This document shows, one piece after another, positions 1 to 10,098 of a DNA stretch of 64,000 nucleotides (position 1 is the first letter of the stretch; every line of letters starts with the position of its first letter). The notes beneath the pieces are model-generated. The model saw only the letters and a program-made list of their open reading frames with translations. It had not been told where the DNA came from and made no database searches. The stretch is from Methanofervidicoccus sp. A16 (GTDB lineage: Archaea; AGJL01; Methanococci; Methanococcales; Methanococcaceae): the NCBI RefSeq assembly GCF_003351865.1, contig NZ_CP022242.1:62001-126000 (forward strand), given 5' to 3'. The translations under genes were made by a program, and so were the position numbers.

Positions 1-249
1 ATAGTACTCAAGGATCTCCTGTCCCTCCTCAGTAACAACAGTTCCAGAGGTTGAAGATTGGATAATCTTTATTCCTAACTTCTTCTCAAGTCTTTTTATC
101 TGGATATTCACTGAAGAGGTAGGTATATTGAGTATTTTGGCAACTTTGTTCTGGGATTTTGTTTTTAGGAGTAGTTCTATTATTTTTATCTGATTTTCAG
201 TTATCTCCTTTCCTCTGTATTTTATGTTTATCTTACTGGAGAGATCCAT
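1..249 (-). CDS. N-terminal part of a winged-helix (LysR/ModE-type) regulator
   Basis: The reading frame starts at an ATG at 249 on the minus strand and runs open off the left edge, so only the first 83 residues are visible. Residues 15-80 form a winged helix-turn-helix: a helix around ITENQIKIIELL, a recognition part around SQNKVAKILNIPTSSVNIQ, and a wing followed by VTEEGQEIL. This layout is that of the LysR and ModE N-terminal DNA-binding domains. The effector domain lies outside the window, so neither ligand nor target can be named. It is a DNA-binding regulator with good confidence; the exact family is inferred. Confidence 0.7.
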   Translation of the reverse strand, partial: MDLSSKINIKYRGKEITENQIKIIELLLKTKSQNKVAKILNIPTSSVNIQIKRLEKKLGIKIIQSSTSGTVVTEEGQEILEYY

Positions 250-505
250 GTTATCTTTAAGTTCGATTATTTGCTATAGCCTGGTTTTTATTAAAGTAAT
301 AGTTAAAAATAAAAAATATAATAAAAAGTATTATTATCAAAAAAATTATTTTAACACTAAAAAGAATGATTCTTAGAGGAGTTTTTCCGATTTATTTTTT
401 CATTTTTTTAGGTAAGTATCCAAAGAATCTCTCTGGATATAACATCGTTTTTTATTATTTTTTAATTAGTAATAATAGTTTTTTTAAATATCATTCTTAT
501 ATGCC

Positions 506-1630
506 CTACCTTTCCATGGATGAGTCGTATCCCTCTACCAGTATTTTAACAATACGCTCTCCACTTTTACCATCTCCAAAGGGATTTCTCCAGTTCCTAC
601 TTCTCCTAAGCATAGTATCTACTGCCTCTAAAATGTCTCCCTTCTCCACATCTACCAATATATTACTTCCAACTTCCAAGGTTTCTGGGCGCTCTGTATT
701 CTTCCTTAAGGTGATACAGGGAACCTTCAATATACATGCCTCCTCCTGTACCCCTCCACTGTCTGTTAATATCAACTTGGCGTACTTCTCCAGGATGAGG
801 AATTTAAAGTACCCTATTGGTTCAAGTATCTTTATATTACTATTTTTTAACTTATCCCAAAGGCAGTATTTCTTTAACTTATTTTCTGTCCTTGGATGGG
901 CTGGAAATACAACAGTCTTGTCGTAGTACTCTGCCACTTTAAGTATCCCCTCTACTATACTCTTCAACCTCCTCCTGTTATCTGTATTCTCCGCCCTATG
1001 GATGGTAAGTAAAAAGTAATCCCTATCTCTAACTATATCTAACATCTCTTCCTCAAAGATCTCCTCCTTTCTCCTTTCTGCAATTTCAATATTCTGAAGT
1101 GTAGCATCTACTATGGTGTTCCCAACGAGAAAAACATTCTCCCTTATACCTTCTCTTCTAAGATTCTCCTCTGCAACCTTTGTAGGTACAAAGAGGTAGT
1201 TAGATATATGATCTGTTAAAACCCTGTTTATCTCCTCTGGCATACCTCTGTCGTAACTCCTCAGTCCTGCCTCAACATGGGCAACTTTTATTCCCAACTT
1301 CGAAGATGCAAGGGCTCCCGCAAGGGTGGAATTTGTATCTCCCTGGACAACTACTATATCAGGTTTTTCTCTTATTAAAACCCTTTCTATCCCTTCAAGC
1401 ATCCTCCCTGTCTGTTTCCCATGGGAGGCAGATCCTACTCCTAAGTTGTACTTAGGTTCTGGAAGGTTTAACTCCTTAAAAAAGATACGATCTAAGTTTT
1501 CAGAGTAGTGTTGATTGGTGTGTATAATAAAGTATTCGATATCGTTGTTTTTAAATTCCTCTAACTTTCTTATTATAGGAGATAATTTTATTATCTCGGG
1601 ACGGGTTCCAAGGACTATCCCAACTTTCAT
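506..1630 (-). CDS. wecB: UDP-N-acetylglucosamine 2-epimerase (non-hydrolysing)
   Basis: This 374-residue protein has the full set of WecB motifs: GTRPEIIKL near the N-terminus, a QGDTNSTL segment, HVEAGLRS, THRAEN, DSGGVQEE and a late TERPET motif. It interconverts UDP-GlcNAc and UDP-ManNAc in the cytoplasm. In Methanococcales this supplies ManNAc-derived uronic acids for the N-linked glycans of S-layer protein and archaellins. The start at 1630 is preceded by a GGTGTT ribosome-binding site. The length is normal for the family. The usual partner, UDP-ManNAc dehydrogenase (wecC), is not next to it in this window. Confidence 0.95.
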   Translation of the reverse strand: MKVGIVLGTRPEIIKLSPIIRKLEEFKNNDIEYFIIHTNQHYSENLDRIFFKELNLPEPKYNLGVGSASHGKQTGRMLEGIERVLIREKPDIVVVQGDTNSTLAGALASSKLGIKVAHVEAGLRSYDRGMPEEINRVLTDHISNYLFVPTKVAEENLRREGIRENVFLVGNTIVDATLQNIEIAERRKEEIFEEEMLDIVRDRDYFLLTIHRAENTDNRRRLKSIVEGILKVAEYYDKTVVFPAHPRTENKLKKYCLWDKLKNSNIKILEPIGYFKFLILEKYAKLILTDSGGVQEEACILKVPCITLRKNTERPETLEVGSNILVDVEKGDILEAVDTMLRRSRNWRNPFGDGKSGERIVKILVEGYDSSMER

Positions 1631-1836
1631 TTAGAACACCAATAAGGGTATTACAAATTTTATATTAAACTTATAAAATAACTAGCATATAAAGGAGAAG
1701 GAATCTCTATGTTGGGAGTTGGATCTATTTTTTCCTATTTCCTTATTTTTACCTAAACTGAGGTTATTGATAAATTTTTAATCATTATTTTTATTTTAAT
1801 TTAATTTATATTAATGTTAAAAAATATTATTATAAA

Positions 1837-2137
1837 CCTTAGGTCCCATCAAAAGGATAGTTTAAAGAATAATAAAAATAATTATAAAAATAAAAAATAA
1901 AAAAATGTTTAAAATAAAACTTCTATAACCCAGATATAACATTTTAAAAAGAAGATTGAAGGAGAAAAATCTTCATAATAAAATTAATGATAGCAGACTG
2001 TTAAGAAGGATCTCCTCCACTTCCCTAGTACCTTAGAACATCTCAGGAGATTATCTTTTATTCTATTTTAATACCTTCTTTTATTATTTTTATTATAGTT
2101 ATTATTCTTATCAGAATTTCTTTTGATGGGAATTAAG
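1837..2137. mobile_element. MITE-like inverted-repeat element (chimeric, copy 1)
   Basis: Non-coding element in the wecB-glyS gap. The left end is CCTTAGGTCCCATC and the right end GATGGGAATTAAG. It is flanked by 11-nt direct repeats that agree at 10 positions (ATTATTATAAA at 1826-1836 and ATTATTATAAT at 2138-2148), and the right repeat runs into the glyS stop codon. The left half matches the subtype at 54167-54473. The right half matches the reverse complement of 21554-21800. The copy is therefore a hybrid of two subtypes. No open frame of note lies inside. The rest of the gap (1631-1836) is A+T-rich with no gene seen. Confidence 0.8.
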
Positions 2138-2147
2138 ATTATTATAA

Positions 2148-3887
2148 TTATAATTTACTTTTTATATAATCCACCACCTCCTCTATCTTAACCCTCTCCT
2201 GTTCCCTACTGTTTCTATACCTAACTGTAACTGTTCCATCCTCTAAGGTTTGACCGTCAACTGTAATACAGAATGGTGTTCCTATCTCATCCATCCTCAT
2301 ATATCTTCTACCAATTGCTCCCTTGTCGTCGTACTGGGCAACTATACCTTCTTTTCTAAGAATCTCCTTTATACTCTTGGCGATCTCAGGTAGTCTATCC
2401 CTATTTACCAGTGGGAATACTCCAACCTTAACAGGTGCTACCTTAGGTTTCAGATCTAAATATACTCTATCTTCCTCTTCTCTATAAGAGTGCTCGAGGA
2501 GACAGTAGAGTATCCTATCTATACCGTAAGATGGTTCAATTACATGGGGCAGGATCTTCTCCCCCCTTATCTTTTTAACAACCTTTTTTACCTTTACATA
2601 ACTCTCCAGTATCTCAAACTCCTTAACCTCTCCATCTTTTTCTACCCTCAATATATATTTCCCCTTCTCCTTTAACTCCTCTACCATCCTCTCCATCTCT
2701 TCGATATCCATCTCCTTCAATCTCTCCTCTACAAGTTTTAAATCCCTCTTAAATATCCTTCCAACCTCCTTATAGTTCAACTCTACCTCGTAGGTTTCAA
2801 CCTCCTTAGGTTCATCGTATTCAACGAATATTCTAAGATCTACACCACTGTGGTTCATATGAGCCCTTAGATCGTAATCTGTCCTATCTGCAATACCTAC
2901 GCACTCTATCCATCCAAATCTCTCTGTATATATCTCTGCATCCCAACAGTCAATTGCATAGTGGGCCATCTCATCTGGTAGGTGTTGTCTAAATCTCAAC
3001 TTATCTTCGTCTATCCCTATATCTATAAGAAACTTCTTGGTAAGAACTATAAAGTACCCTATAGCCTCATGTCTAACTATCCCCCTCCTAACAGCCTCCC
3101 CTATGGTTATCTTTATTACCTTCTCCTCTGGATCTATAGATCTATCCATCTGCCTATCTGCCGGAAGTAGTGGAATAACCTCATCCTCCACCTCTTTAAA
3201 TCTCTCATGGGTCTTCTCCTTAGGGTGGACGAAGAACTCCCCCTCAGCCTGGTTAAACTCCCTCAACCTTATAACTCCCTGCCTCGGTGATATCTCGTTT
3301 CTATACGCCCTCCCGATCTGTGCCACTCCAAAGGGTAGTTTATTCCTAAAGAACCCTGCCAACCTCCTAAACTGTATGAATATTCCCTGGGCAGTTTCTG
3401 GCCTCATATACCCAGTTCTCTTGCCCCCTGGCCCTATAGATGTTACAAACATAAGGTTGTACCTCTTTACCTCCCCCAACTCACCACCACATTTTGGACA
3501 CCTTACATTATATTTCTTTATAAGTTCCTCCAACTCCTTTAGAGATCTTCCCTCTGTATCTACAGATACACACTCCTCAATAAGATGATCTGCCCTGTAC
3601 GACTCTAAACACTCCTTACACTCCACAATTGGATCTGTGAAGTTATCCACATGCCCTGACGCCTTTAAAACCTCGTAAGGTGTTATAGTTGGAGAGTCTA
3701 TCTCGTAGAACTCCTCCCTTACAACGTAGTACTCCCTCCAGATGTTTATAATATTATTTTTAAGCATAGTACCTAAAGGACCGTAATCTACAAAACCTGC
3801 AATTCCCCCGTATATCTCAAAGGAACTCCAGAGATAACCTCTTCTTTTAGCTAGATCCATTACCTTCTCATACTTGTCTCTCTTCAT
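2148..3887 (-). CDS. glyS: Glycyl-tRNA synthetase (alpha2 type)
   Basis: This 579-residue class II synthetase charges tRNA-Gly. Motif 1 and the glycine site begin around GGIAGFVDYGPLG (residue 27 on). Motif 2 is the FRNE-like RAYRNEISPRQG block followed by LREFNQAE. Motif 3 is GIDRILYCLLEH near residue 465, ahead of the C-terminal anticodon-binding domain. An insertion with cysteine pairs (CKEC, CPKCGG) between motifs 1 and 2 is normal for archaeal enzymes. The start is set by GGTGATGCC before the ATG. It is an essential translation gene standing alone, with a repeat element abutting its stop codon. Confidence 0.96.
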   Translation of the reverse strand: MKRDKYEKVMDLAKRRGYLWSSFEIYGGIAGFVDYGPLGTMLKNNIINIWREYYVVREEFYEIDSPTITPYEVLKASGHVDNFTDPIVECKECLESYRADHLIEECVSVDTEGRSLKELEELIKKYNVRCPKCGGELGEVKRYNLMFVTSIGPGGKRTGYMRPETAQGIFIQFRRLAGFFRNKLPFGVAQIGRAYRNEISPRQGVIRLREFNQAEGEFFVHPKEKTHERFKEVEDEVIPLLPADRQMDRSIDPEEKVIKITIGEAVRRGIVRHEAIGYFIVLTKKFLIDIGIDEDKLRFRQHLPDEMAHYAIDCWDAEIYTERFGWIECVGIADRTDYDLRAHMNHSGVDLRIFVEYDEPKEVETYEVELNYKEVGRIFKRDLKLVEERLKEMDIEEMERMVEELKEKGKYILRVEKDGEVKEFEILESYVKVKKVVKKIRGEKILPHVIEPSYGIDRILYCLLEHSYREEEDRVYLDLKPKVAPVKVGVFPLVNRDRLPEIAKSIKEILRKEGIVAQYDDKGAIGRRYMRMDEIGTPFCITVDGQTLEDGTVTVRYRNSREQERVKIEEVVDYIKSKL

Positions 3888-4222
3888 GGCATCACCTAGG
3901 TATTGATCTTTTGAGTTTTAGATGAATCAAATATATTAATCTACACTATCAATTGTCGAAAATACATTTTAAACTTTTAATAAAAATAATAGATAATAAT
4001 AAATAAAAAAGTCCTAAAAAAAGAGTTGACAAAATCCTACACTTTCTCGATTGGATATTTAATCCTATAATATCAAAAATATCGACAATCTAAGATTTTT
4101 ATTTTTTTATTAGATTATAATTATTATTATCTATTATTTTTTATCGAGGTCCTTCTATACTGTTCTAATAAATATTTTTATCCAGGATTATAAATAAACA
4201 AAGATAAAATAAAAAAGGAGAG
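3888..4222. other. A+T-rich intergenic region upstream of glyS
   Basis: No gene is visible. The stretch should contain the glyS promoter (minus strand) and the 3' end of the cdhC transcript. A short inverted pair, ATTGTCGA at 3952-3959 and TCGACAAT at 4082-4089, is present, but I cannot assign it a role. Confidence 0.5.
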
Positions 4223-5698
4223 TTATTCCCTCTTTTTATCCTTGTCTTCCCTTATAATAACTAACTCCTCTACCTGTATGATAACGTTCTTGAGTATTAT
4301 TCTTACATTGGAGGGCAACCCCATAAATCCGCCTGGGAGGGATATAGTAGGAACTGTTATCTCTCCTTCAGATGGCATAGGTGTTACGTATTCCACTCCT
4401 ATCCCTTCAGATTCCTCCATACTAGCCTCTACAGGTCTCTCTAATTCTACCCCTGTGGCTTCCTCTACTCTGACTTCCTCCTCTTCTACAACCTCCTCTG
4501 AAATTGCCCCCCAGTTCTCCACTACAGGGTGGTTCTTCTCCTTCAAAAACTTCTGGAGTTCATCTATATTGGATATATCCTCCTCAGTTGCTATCTTGTC
4601 CCTTAGATCTTCAGGTATGGCATCAACTACCTTCTCCTTGAGATCCTTAGGTAGCCACACCACCCTCTTCCATCCTCCATCTGCCTGGAGGAACTTAGGA
4701 GATTTCATATAGGCTATACTTATACCACAGAAGCCCTCAACCTGTTGCCCTCCACTACACTGTCCTGCCAATCCTGAGAATGGAACCCCTATTGGAGTCT
4801 CTCCCTTGTAGGACCTATGTACTATACCAAAACCATTAACCTCTGGGATGTAAAAGGCTATAGCCTCGAAGCAACCACAGGAGGTACAAGGTTTATCTAA
4901 GGCACTGTGTAGGGCAACAGATTCTATAGCCCCCTGGGATCTGCTATACACTGTCTCATTAACTCCCTCGTAAATACCCTTTACATCGTCGAGACACTCC
5001 CCTTTAGATATCTCGAATATAGGCCCCTCTGGATCTATCTTGGCGGCAGCCCTTGCATCTAAGTAGTTTATACCTCCACAGAGTGCAGGTCTATCTGGAG
5101 TTATAACACATACGTGGGTAGGTGCGAAACTCTGGCACATTATACATCCGTAGAATACATCTACATCCTCCTCGTGGAGGCTCCTCGTCCTCTCATCCCT
5201 TTTGGCGTATATTTCCCTAGCCCTCTCCAACTCCTCCTTAACCTTCTCTGGATCTGTTATAATCTTAACATCAACATGTTTAATAAAGGGAAACTCCCCC
5301 TTGAACATCTCCTTTAAAACCTCTCCTATGTGTTTCAATCTCAATCCCTTCTCGAAGGCATCCTTACTAATCCTAATCCAGATGTTATCCCTCTGGTTTA
5401 GATGCATAACCCCCTCTATGTAGTTGAAGAACTCATGGACCCTTCTCTCCAATACCCCCTCTAAGTCCTCCTCCAGTCCATCCCCACTGACATTTACTAT
5501 CACTGCAAAAGGTACTCTACTTCCCTCCTCTATCTTGTCTAAGTCATCCCCTATAACCTCCACCTTATCAGAGGCGCCATCTACAACCTTAACCAGTTCA
5601 AAACCGTAGGATTTAGGTCCCGCCAATTCTACATACATATCAGGTTTTCTTATCCTCTCCCCCTCATTCATTGGACCTACTGACACAGGAACGTCCAT
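4223..5698 (-). CDS. cdhC: Acetyl-CoA synthase, CO dehydrogenase/ACS complex beta subunit
   Basis: CdhC makes acetyl-CoA from CO, CoA and a methyl group delivered by the corrinoid protein, at the nickel-iron A-cluster. From the chosen start the protein has 491 residues. The A-cluster ligands are visible as C185-x2-C188 (GCIMCQ) and C274-x-C276 (CGCFEA), with C197 in THVC. The conserved tail through SGGQQVEGFCG and KSPKFLQADGG is present. The ATG at 5698 is preferred because GGTGAAAGAG precedes it; a GTG at 5707 lies inside that ribosome-binding site. The acidic C-terminal third is less conserved. No other CODH/ACS subunit is adjacent, so the complex is encoded at more than one locus. Confidence 0.95.
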   Translation of the reverse strand: MDVPVSVGPMNEGERIRKPDMYVELAGPKSYGFELVKVVDGASDKVEVIGDDLDKIEEGSRVPFAVIVNVSGDGLEEDLEGVLERRVHEFFNYIEGVMHLNQRDNIWIRISKDAFEKGLRLKHIGEVLKEMFKGEFPFIKHVDVKIITDPEKVKEELERAREIYAKRDERTRSLHEEDVDVFYGCIMCQSFAPTHVCVITPDRPALCGGINYLDARAAAKIDPEGPIFEISKGECLDDVKGIYEGVNETVYSRSQGAIESVALHSALDKPCTSCGCFEAIAFYIPEVNGFGIVHRSYKGETPIGVPFSGLAGQCSGGQQVEGFCGISIAYMKSPKFLQADGGWKRVVWLPKDLKEKVVDAIPEDLRDKIATEEDISNIDELQKFLKEKNHPVVENWGAISEEVVEEEEVRVEEATGVELERPVEASMEESEGIGVEYVTPMPSEGEITVPTISLPGGFMGLPSNVRIILKNVIIQVEELVIIREDKDKKRE

Positions 5699-5866
5699 CT
5701 CTTTCACCTAATATATTTATCATTATCAATCATTATAATTAAATTAGAGGTATATCTAAATTTTACCCTATTTATATCTTATTGTGAAAAATATGAAATA
5801 TCGTAATAACGATATATTTATGTAAAAAATAGCAAAAAATTATAACAAATAAAAAAATGTGGAAAT

Positions 5867-6469
5867 ATGAGTAGAATAACCTATGAAATCTTAGAGTTGG
5901 CATACGCCATTAAAAGACAGAAGACCGTAATATACAGCATAAGTATATTGTTCTTAATATCCTTTGTAGTCTCCTATATACTGATTTTAAATAGTCCTGG
6001 AATTCAAAATTTTGGAAATGAGATGTTGACAAAGTTTTTAACCTCTCTCAATTTAAAGAATATTGAAAATATGGAGGTAGGAGAACTTTTCTTTTTAATA
6101 ATTATAAATAATATCTTCGTAAATATATTAAACTATATTCTCAATATATTTTCAACGTTAATTATAGTATTCAACGCCTTCATCTTGGCATACGTCCTAT
6201 CGATAAGTAATCCATTGATATTTATACTCCTTATATGTCCCCATGGCATCGTAGAAATCCCTGCTTTGATATTAGGAAGTAGTGCAGGTGTTGTCCTCTT
6301 TATGTCCTTTGTAAATAGGTTGAAGGGTAATAAATTTGAGGCTAATGATCAGTTTTGGGATTCTCTAAGATTGCTCTTTGTTTCAATAGTACTATTTACA
6401 GTGGCAGCATTTATTGAAAGTTTTATCACCTTTGGAATCAAATCTTTACTTTTACAATATATTTCTTAA
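5867..6469 (+). CDS. SpoIIM/DUF95-family membrane protein
   Basis: This is a 200-residue integral membrane protein. Hydrophobic segments lie around residues 21-44, 72-92, 95-125, 136-152 and 175-195. The PHGIVEIPALILG motif near the middle is characteristic of the stage II sporulation protein M (DUF95) family, which is widespread in archaea that do not sporulate. Its biochemical role there is unknown. The start has no strong ribosome-binding site. It is divergent from cdhC and followed by a gene-free gap, so it is probably monocistronic. Family assignment is fairly secure; function is not. Confidence 0.75.
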   Translation: MSRITYEILELAYAIKRQKTVIYSISILFLISFVVSYILILNSPGIQNFGNEMLTKFLTSLNLKNIENMEVGELFFLIIINNIFVNILNYILNIFSTLIIVFNAFILAYVLSISNPLIFILLICPHGIVEIPALILGSSAGVVLFMSFVNRLKGNKFEANDQFWDSLRLLFVSIVLFTVAAFIESFITFGIKSLLLQYIS

Positions 6470-6946
6470 AATAAAAACTGTATTAAAAATAAATAATAAT
6501 TATAATAAAATAAAACTAAAATCTTTATTAACAATATTTTTAGATCTCTTCCCATGATAAAAATGATTATAGATGTAAAAATTAATTAAATTAAAAACAG
6601 AAAATATTTAAATACCGTCCATCTCGAATTTTCATGAAAACTAAAGAAGGAACTACCTAAACCTTATTAATAACATTATTAATTATTATTGTTTTTGATT
6701 GGAATTAAGATTTTTAATTATCCCTAGACAAGAATTAGGTTCTTATTAAAATTTTTATTAAACAATGATTTTATAGTTGTTTTAAATAGTGTTTTTATAA
6801 TTTTTACTCATTGTTAATTATATATTAACTTATTTATAACAGTGTAATCAAAATTATAACTTCCCTATATTTACCTATAGGTACTTAATTAATAGAAATT
6901 AGATGAAAAAACTAAAAAATAGTAATCAATTAACCAGGGTGGATCC
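6470..6946. other. Gene-free A+T-rich region upstream of sufC
   Basis: No open frame looks genuine. The last 150 bases contain several TATA-like runs and should hold the suf promoter. A GATTGGAATTAAGA string near 6697-6711 resembles one end of the dispersed repeat family but has no partner end. Confidence 0.45.
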
Positions 6947-7693
6947 ATGTTATCCATTGAAAATCTATCTGTACAGGTGGAAAATAAGGTTATACTGAAG
7001 AACATTAACTTAAACATAAACGTTGGAGAGGTTCATGTACTCTTTGGTCCAAATGGGGCAGGAAAATCTACATTGATAAATACTATTATAGGGAATCCAA
7101 GGTATAAAGTGGTAGAGGGAAGTATATACTTTAAAGGTAAAGATATAACTGATATGCCTATATACGAGAGGGCAAAACTTGGGATAGGATTGGCCTATCA
7201 AAATCCACCGGCGGTACCTGGAGTAAAATTGAGAGATCTTTTAAAGATAATCTCGAAGGTAGATTGGGAAGAGATAGAGAAGATGGCAGAAGTATTAAAC
7301 TTTAAGGATTTCTTAGATAGGGATGTTAATGTAGGCTTTTCAGGAGGGGAGGTTAAAAGGTCTGAACTGTTGCAGATATTTGCCCAAAATCCAGATTTCA
7401 TAATGTTTGATGAGCCTGATAGTGGGGTAGATGTGGAGAAGGTCAAACTCTTAGGGAGGATTATAAACCATCTTCTCCACAAGGACAAAAAGCCTGCAGA
7501 TAGGAAGAAATCAGGTTTAATAATTACCCATATGGGACATATATTGAAGTTTATAAATGTAGATAGAGCCCATATACTCTACAATGGAGTAGTCGCCTGT
7601 TCAGGTGGTCCAGAGGAGATACTTAACACTATAATAAAGTATGGTTACGAGAGGTGTATAGCATGCTATCAAAAGAGAAGGCAGAGCGAATAA
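6947..7693 (+). CDS. sufC: Fe-S cluster assembly ATPase SufC
   Basis: This 248-residue cytoplasmic ABC ATPase energises the SufB/D scaffold during iron-sulfur cluster assembly. Walker A is GPNGAGKST (about residues 34-42), the signature is [10 protein letters not shown], and Walker B with the D-loop is [11 protein letters not shown]. The last is typical of SufC rather than of transporter ATPases. There are no membrane segments. The start is set by GGTGGATCC before the ATG. The next gene begins inside its 3' end, so the two are translationally coupled. Confidence 0.93.
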   Translation: MLSIENLSVQVENKVILKNINLNINVGEVHVLFGPNGAGKSTLINTIIGNPRYKVVEGSIYFKGKDITDMPIYERAKLGIGLAYQNPPAVPGVKLRDLLKIISKVDWEEIEKMAEVLNFKDFLDRDVNVGFSGGEVKRSELLQIFAQNPDFIMFDEPDSGVDVEKVKLLGRIINHLLHKDKKPADRKKSGLIITHMGHILKFINVDRAHILYNGVVACSGGPEEILNTIIKYGYERCIACYQKRRQSE

Positions 7694-8883
7694 AGAGAAT
7701 TGCTGAAAAGTATAGAGATGTTCCTGCACCTCACGGCGAGGATATAGATCTTAGTAAATATAGGATAGAGGAGAGCAGGATAGATATAAACTCGTTAGAA
7801 GATCTTAGTGAGGAAGAGAAATCTAAGTTGGAAAGTATAGGTATTGATACCAGGGAGGAGAGTACTTCAGGTTCCTATCTACAGATAAACAACGATGTTG
7901 TCTATACAAGGGCAAAGTCTAAGATAGAGATCATACCTATCTCAGAGGCTCTGAAAAAGTATAACTTAGATGATTACTTTTGGAATTTAGTAGAAATAAA
8001 GGATAAATATACAGCCAGAGTGGCTCTGGAGAGGACAGGGGGGTTCTTCATAAGAGTTCCTAAGGGGGTTAAGGAGACTCTACCTCTTCAGACTTGTTTA
8101 TTGATCGGTAAGGAGAATGCGTCTCAGAATGTTCATAATATAGTGATAGTTGAGGAGGATGCAGAGTTAAATATCGTCACAGGCTGTGCAACCTCTCCTC
8201 ATGTAAAATCTGGACTACATATTGCAGTTTCTGAATTCTATATAAAGAAAAATGGGAAATTGACATATACCATGATACATGACTGGGGAGAGAATGTCCA
8301 TGTAAGGCCAAGAACTGGAATCTACATTGAAGATAATGGAGTGTTTATAAACAACTACGTTGTAATTACTCCTGTAAAATCTATACAGAGTTATCCAACT
8401 GTATACTGTGCTGGAAAGAACTCGAAGGCTACACTTCAAACTGTGGTCTATGGGAGGAAAGAATCAAGGATAGATCTTGGTTCCAAGGTAATACTCTCTG
8501 GAAATGAGAGTAGGGCAGATATCATATCTAGATCTATAGCAGATGACACCTCCGAAGTTGTAGCCAGAGGAAGGTTAGTTGGAGAGGGAGAAAATATAAA
8601 GGGACATCTCGAGTGTAAGGGGTTGATAATATCAGACAATGCCCGTCTCTATGCAGTTCCTGAGTTAGATGCTAGGAGATCTAATATAGATCTCTCCCAT
8701 GAGGCAGCAGTTGGGAAGATTGCAGAGGAACAGTTGATATACCTCATGTCACGAGGTCTTACTGAAGAGGAGGCGGTATCTCTTATTATCAAAGGGTTCC
8801 TAAGTATGGATCTCTCTGGACTTCCTCCAACACTTGCAAAGGCTGTGGAGAGAATAATGGATATGACACTTGAAGGACTGTAA
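7663..8883 (+). CDS. SufB/SufD-like Fe-S cluster scaffold protein
   Basis: A 406-residue SufBD-family protein. The C-terminal half carries the expected right-handed beta-helix core ([45 protein letters not shown]) and ends with [21 protein letters not shown], a SufB/SufD hallmark. Methanococcales generally carry one such protein with SufC in place of separate SufB and SufD. The ATG at 7663 is preceded by GAGAGGTG; a GTG at 7654 is the alternative. It overlaps the end of sufC by 31 bases, which supports a two-gene operon. Confidence 0.9.
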   Translation: MLSKEKAERIKRIAEKYRDVPAPHGEDIDLSKYRIEESRIDINSLEDLSEEEKSKLESIGIDTREESTSGSYLQINNDVVYTRAKSKIEIIPISEALKKYNLDDYFWNLVEIKDKYTARVALERTGGFFIRVPKGVKETLPLQTCLLIGKENASQNVHNIVIVEEDAELNIVTGCATSPHVKSGLHIAVSEFYIKKNGKLTYTMIHDWGENVHVRPRTGIYIEDNGVFINNYVVITPVKSIQSYPTVYCAGKNSKATLQTVVYGRKESRIDLGSKVILSGNESRADIISRSIADDTSEVVARGRLVGEGENIKGHLECKGLIISDNARLYAVPELDARRSNIDLSHEAAVGKIAEEQLIYLMSRGLTEEEAVSLIIKGFLSMDLSGLPPTLAKAVERIMDMTLEGL

Positions 8884-8910
8884 AGTAGAGTGTATTATTA
8901 AGGGATCTCT

Positions 8911-10065
8911 ATGGATATAGACATTGGCGTAGTTATTCATGGGCCAGGGATAGTGGACAGTGGCTACGCAGAGAAGATCCTTGATATACTTAGAGAGTTT
9001 TCAGAGATTTGCAATATAGATATTAGGGTAACTGCTAAAGTTGGAGGAAATATGGGGAGAGTTGCAGTTATCGACAGAAAATTAGAGGACATCATCGATA
9101 TATCAGAGAGGCTCTACCCATCTCAATGTTTAAAAAGATTAAAGGATAAGGATATACTTTTTCTCTTAAACTATGGTAAGTCTAAAGAGACAGGACATAC
9201 CTTTGGGAGAATAGTTGTAGAGAGAGCAGAGTTAGATAAACCTGTAATACAGATAGAGAGACCAGGAGAGGATGATGGAAGTGTCTTAGTATGGAACAGG
9301 GAAAGGTGTAGTGGAAATATTAAGAAAATTTTAGACACTTTAGTATCTTATATATCTGAGAGGTTAGGATTAAAGGTTGAAGAGTGTATTGGAAGTAGGT
9401 TATCAGTATGGGAGGAGGAAGGTAGGGTTTTTAGAAGAATAGATACAGTTGATCCTGGCGAGAGTATCTTGGTAAATGGGATTATAGTGGGAAAGGCCCT
9501 GGGGAGTCCTGTAGTGTTAATATCTGAAAGGGGTAAAATCGTTGAGATTATCAACGGAGAAATAAAGAAGGATGGAGTAGAGAGGTTAGGATCTGTAGAT
9601 TTAAAAAATGCTATTGTAAAAACTGGAGTTTTAAGGAAAGGTTCTTTTAAAAATCTAAAGATTACAGAGAATTGTAGATCCACATTAAATGACTCTCTAG
9701 GAGATGTGTTGATTGTAGATAGGGGGGAAAGGGATGTTCTAAGGGAGTTGAGAAATAGAAATATTTCCACTGTGATTACCATCGGTAGTGATACTACTCT
9801 GATCCTAGGTAATGTTCTTGGGAGATTCAATGTTAAAGTGGTAGGGATCGTAGATGAAGATATATACAGATACAAAGTAGTGGAGGACCTTAAGGTAACT
9901 GAGGGTTCAAGGATCTTTCTATTGAAAAACTGTGAGTGTTATCAAGTTGGAAATCTGTTGATGGAACATTTAAAAGGTAAGAGATTAAGGTATGAGGATA
10001 CTTTAAGATATGTAAGTGATTTATTGGAGAAGCATAAAGTTATTTATGAGATTCTAAACTTTTAA
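8911..10065 (+). CDS. Methanogen conserved protein, possibly DUF2117
   Basis: A 384-residue soluble protein that I cannot assign a reaction. It begins DIGVVIHGPGIVDSGYAEKI, which recalls the methanogen-restricted DUF2117 family; this match is from memory and unverified. The first 150 residues look like an alpha/beta domain with GHTFGRIVVERAEL. The middle contains glycine-bounded strands (VNGIIVGKALGSPVVLI). The C-terminal third is another alpha/beta unit with VITIGSDTTLILGNVL. It follows sufBD by 27 bases and precedes the nucleotide pyrophosphatase by 33 bases, so it may be cotranscribed with them. There is no signal peptide or membrane segment. Confidence 0.6.
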   Translation: MDIDIGVVIHGPGIVDSGYAEKILDILREFSEICNIDIRVTAKVGGNMGRVAVIDRKLEDIIDISERLYPSQCLKRLKDKDILFLLNYGKSKETGHTFGRIVVERAELDKPVIQIERPGEDDGSVLVWNRERCSGNIKKILDTLVSYISERLGLKVEECIGSRLSVWEEEGRVFRRIDTVDPGESILVNGIIVGKALGSPVVLISERGKIVEIINGEIKKDGVERLGSVDLKNAIVKTGVLRKGSFKNLKITENCRSTLNDSLGDVLIVDRGERDVLRELRNRNISTVITIGSDTTLILGNVLGRFNVKVVGIVDEDIYRYKVVEDLKVTEGSRIFLLKNCECYQVGNLLMEHLKGKRLRYEDTLRYVSDLLEKHKVIYEILNF

Positions 10066-10098
10066 ATCTAAAATCATAAAAATATAAAAGGATAAAAC

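Noticed and set aside
366-926. 186-codon plus-strand frame overlapping wecB
   Set aside because: It is the antisense shadow of the clear wecB gene, low in complexity at its start and without family motifs.
3037-3588. 183-codon frame antisense to glyS
   Set aside because: Shadow of a strongly supported synthetase gene; serine/leucine/proline-rich composition typical of antisense frames.
3952-4089. Inverted pair ATTGTCGA / TCGACAAT in the cdhC-glyS gap
   Set aside because: Only eight bases each, 120 bases apart, and not repeated elsewhere as a unit; could be chance in A+T-rich DNA.
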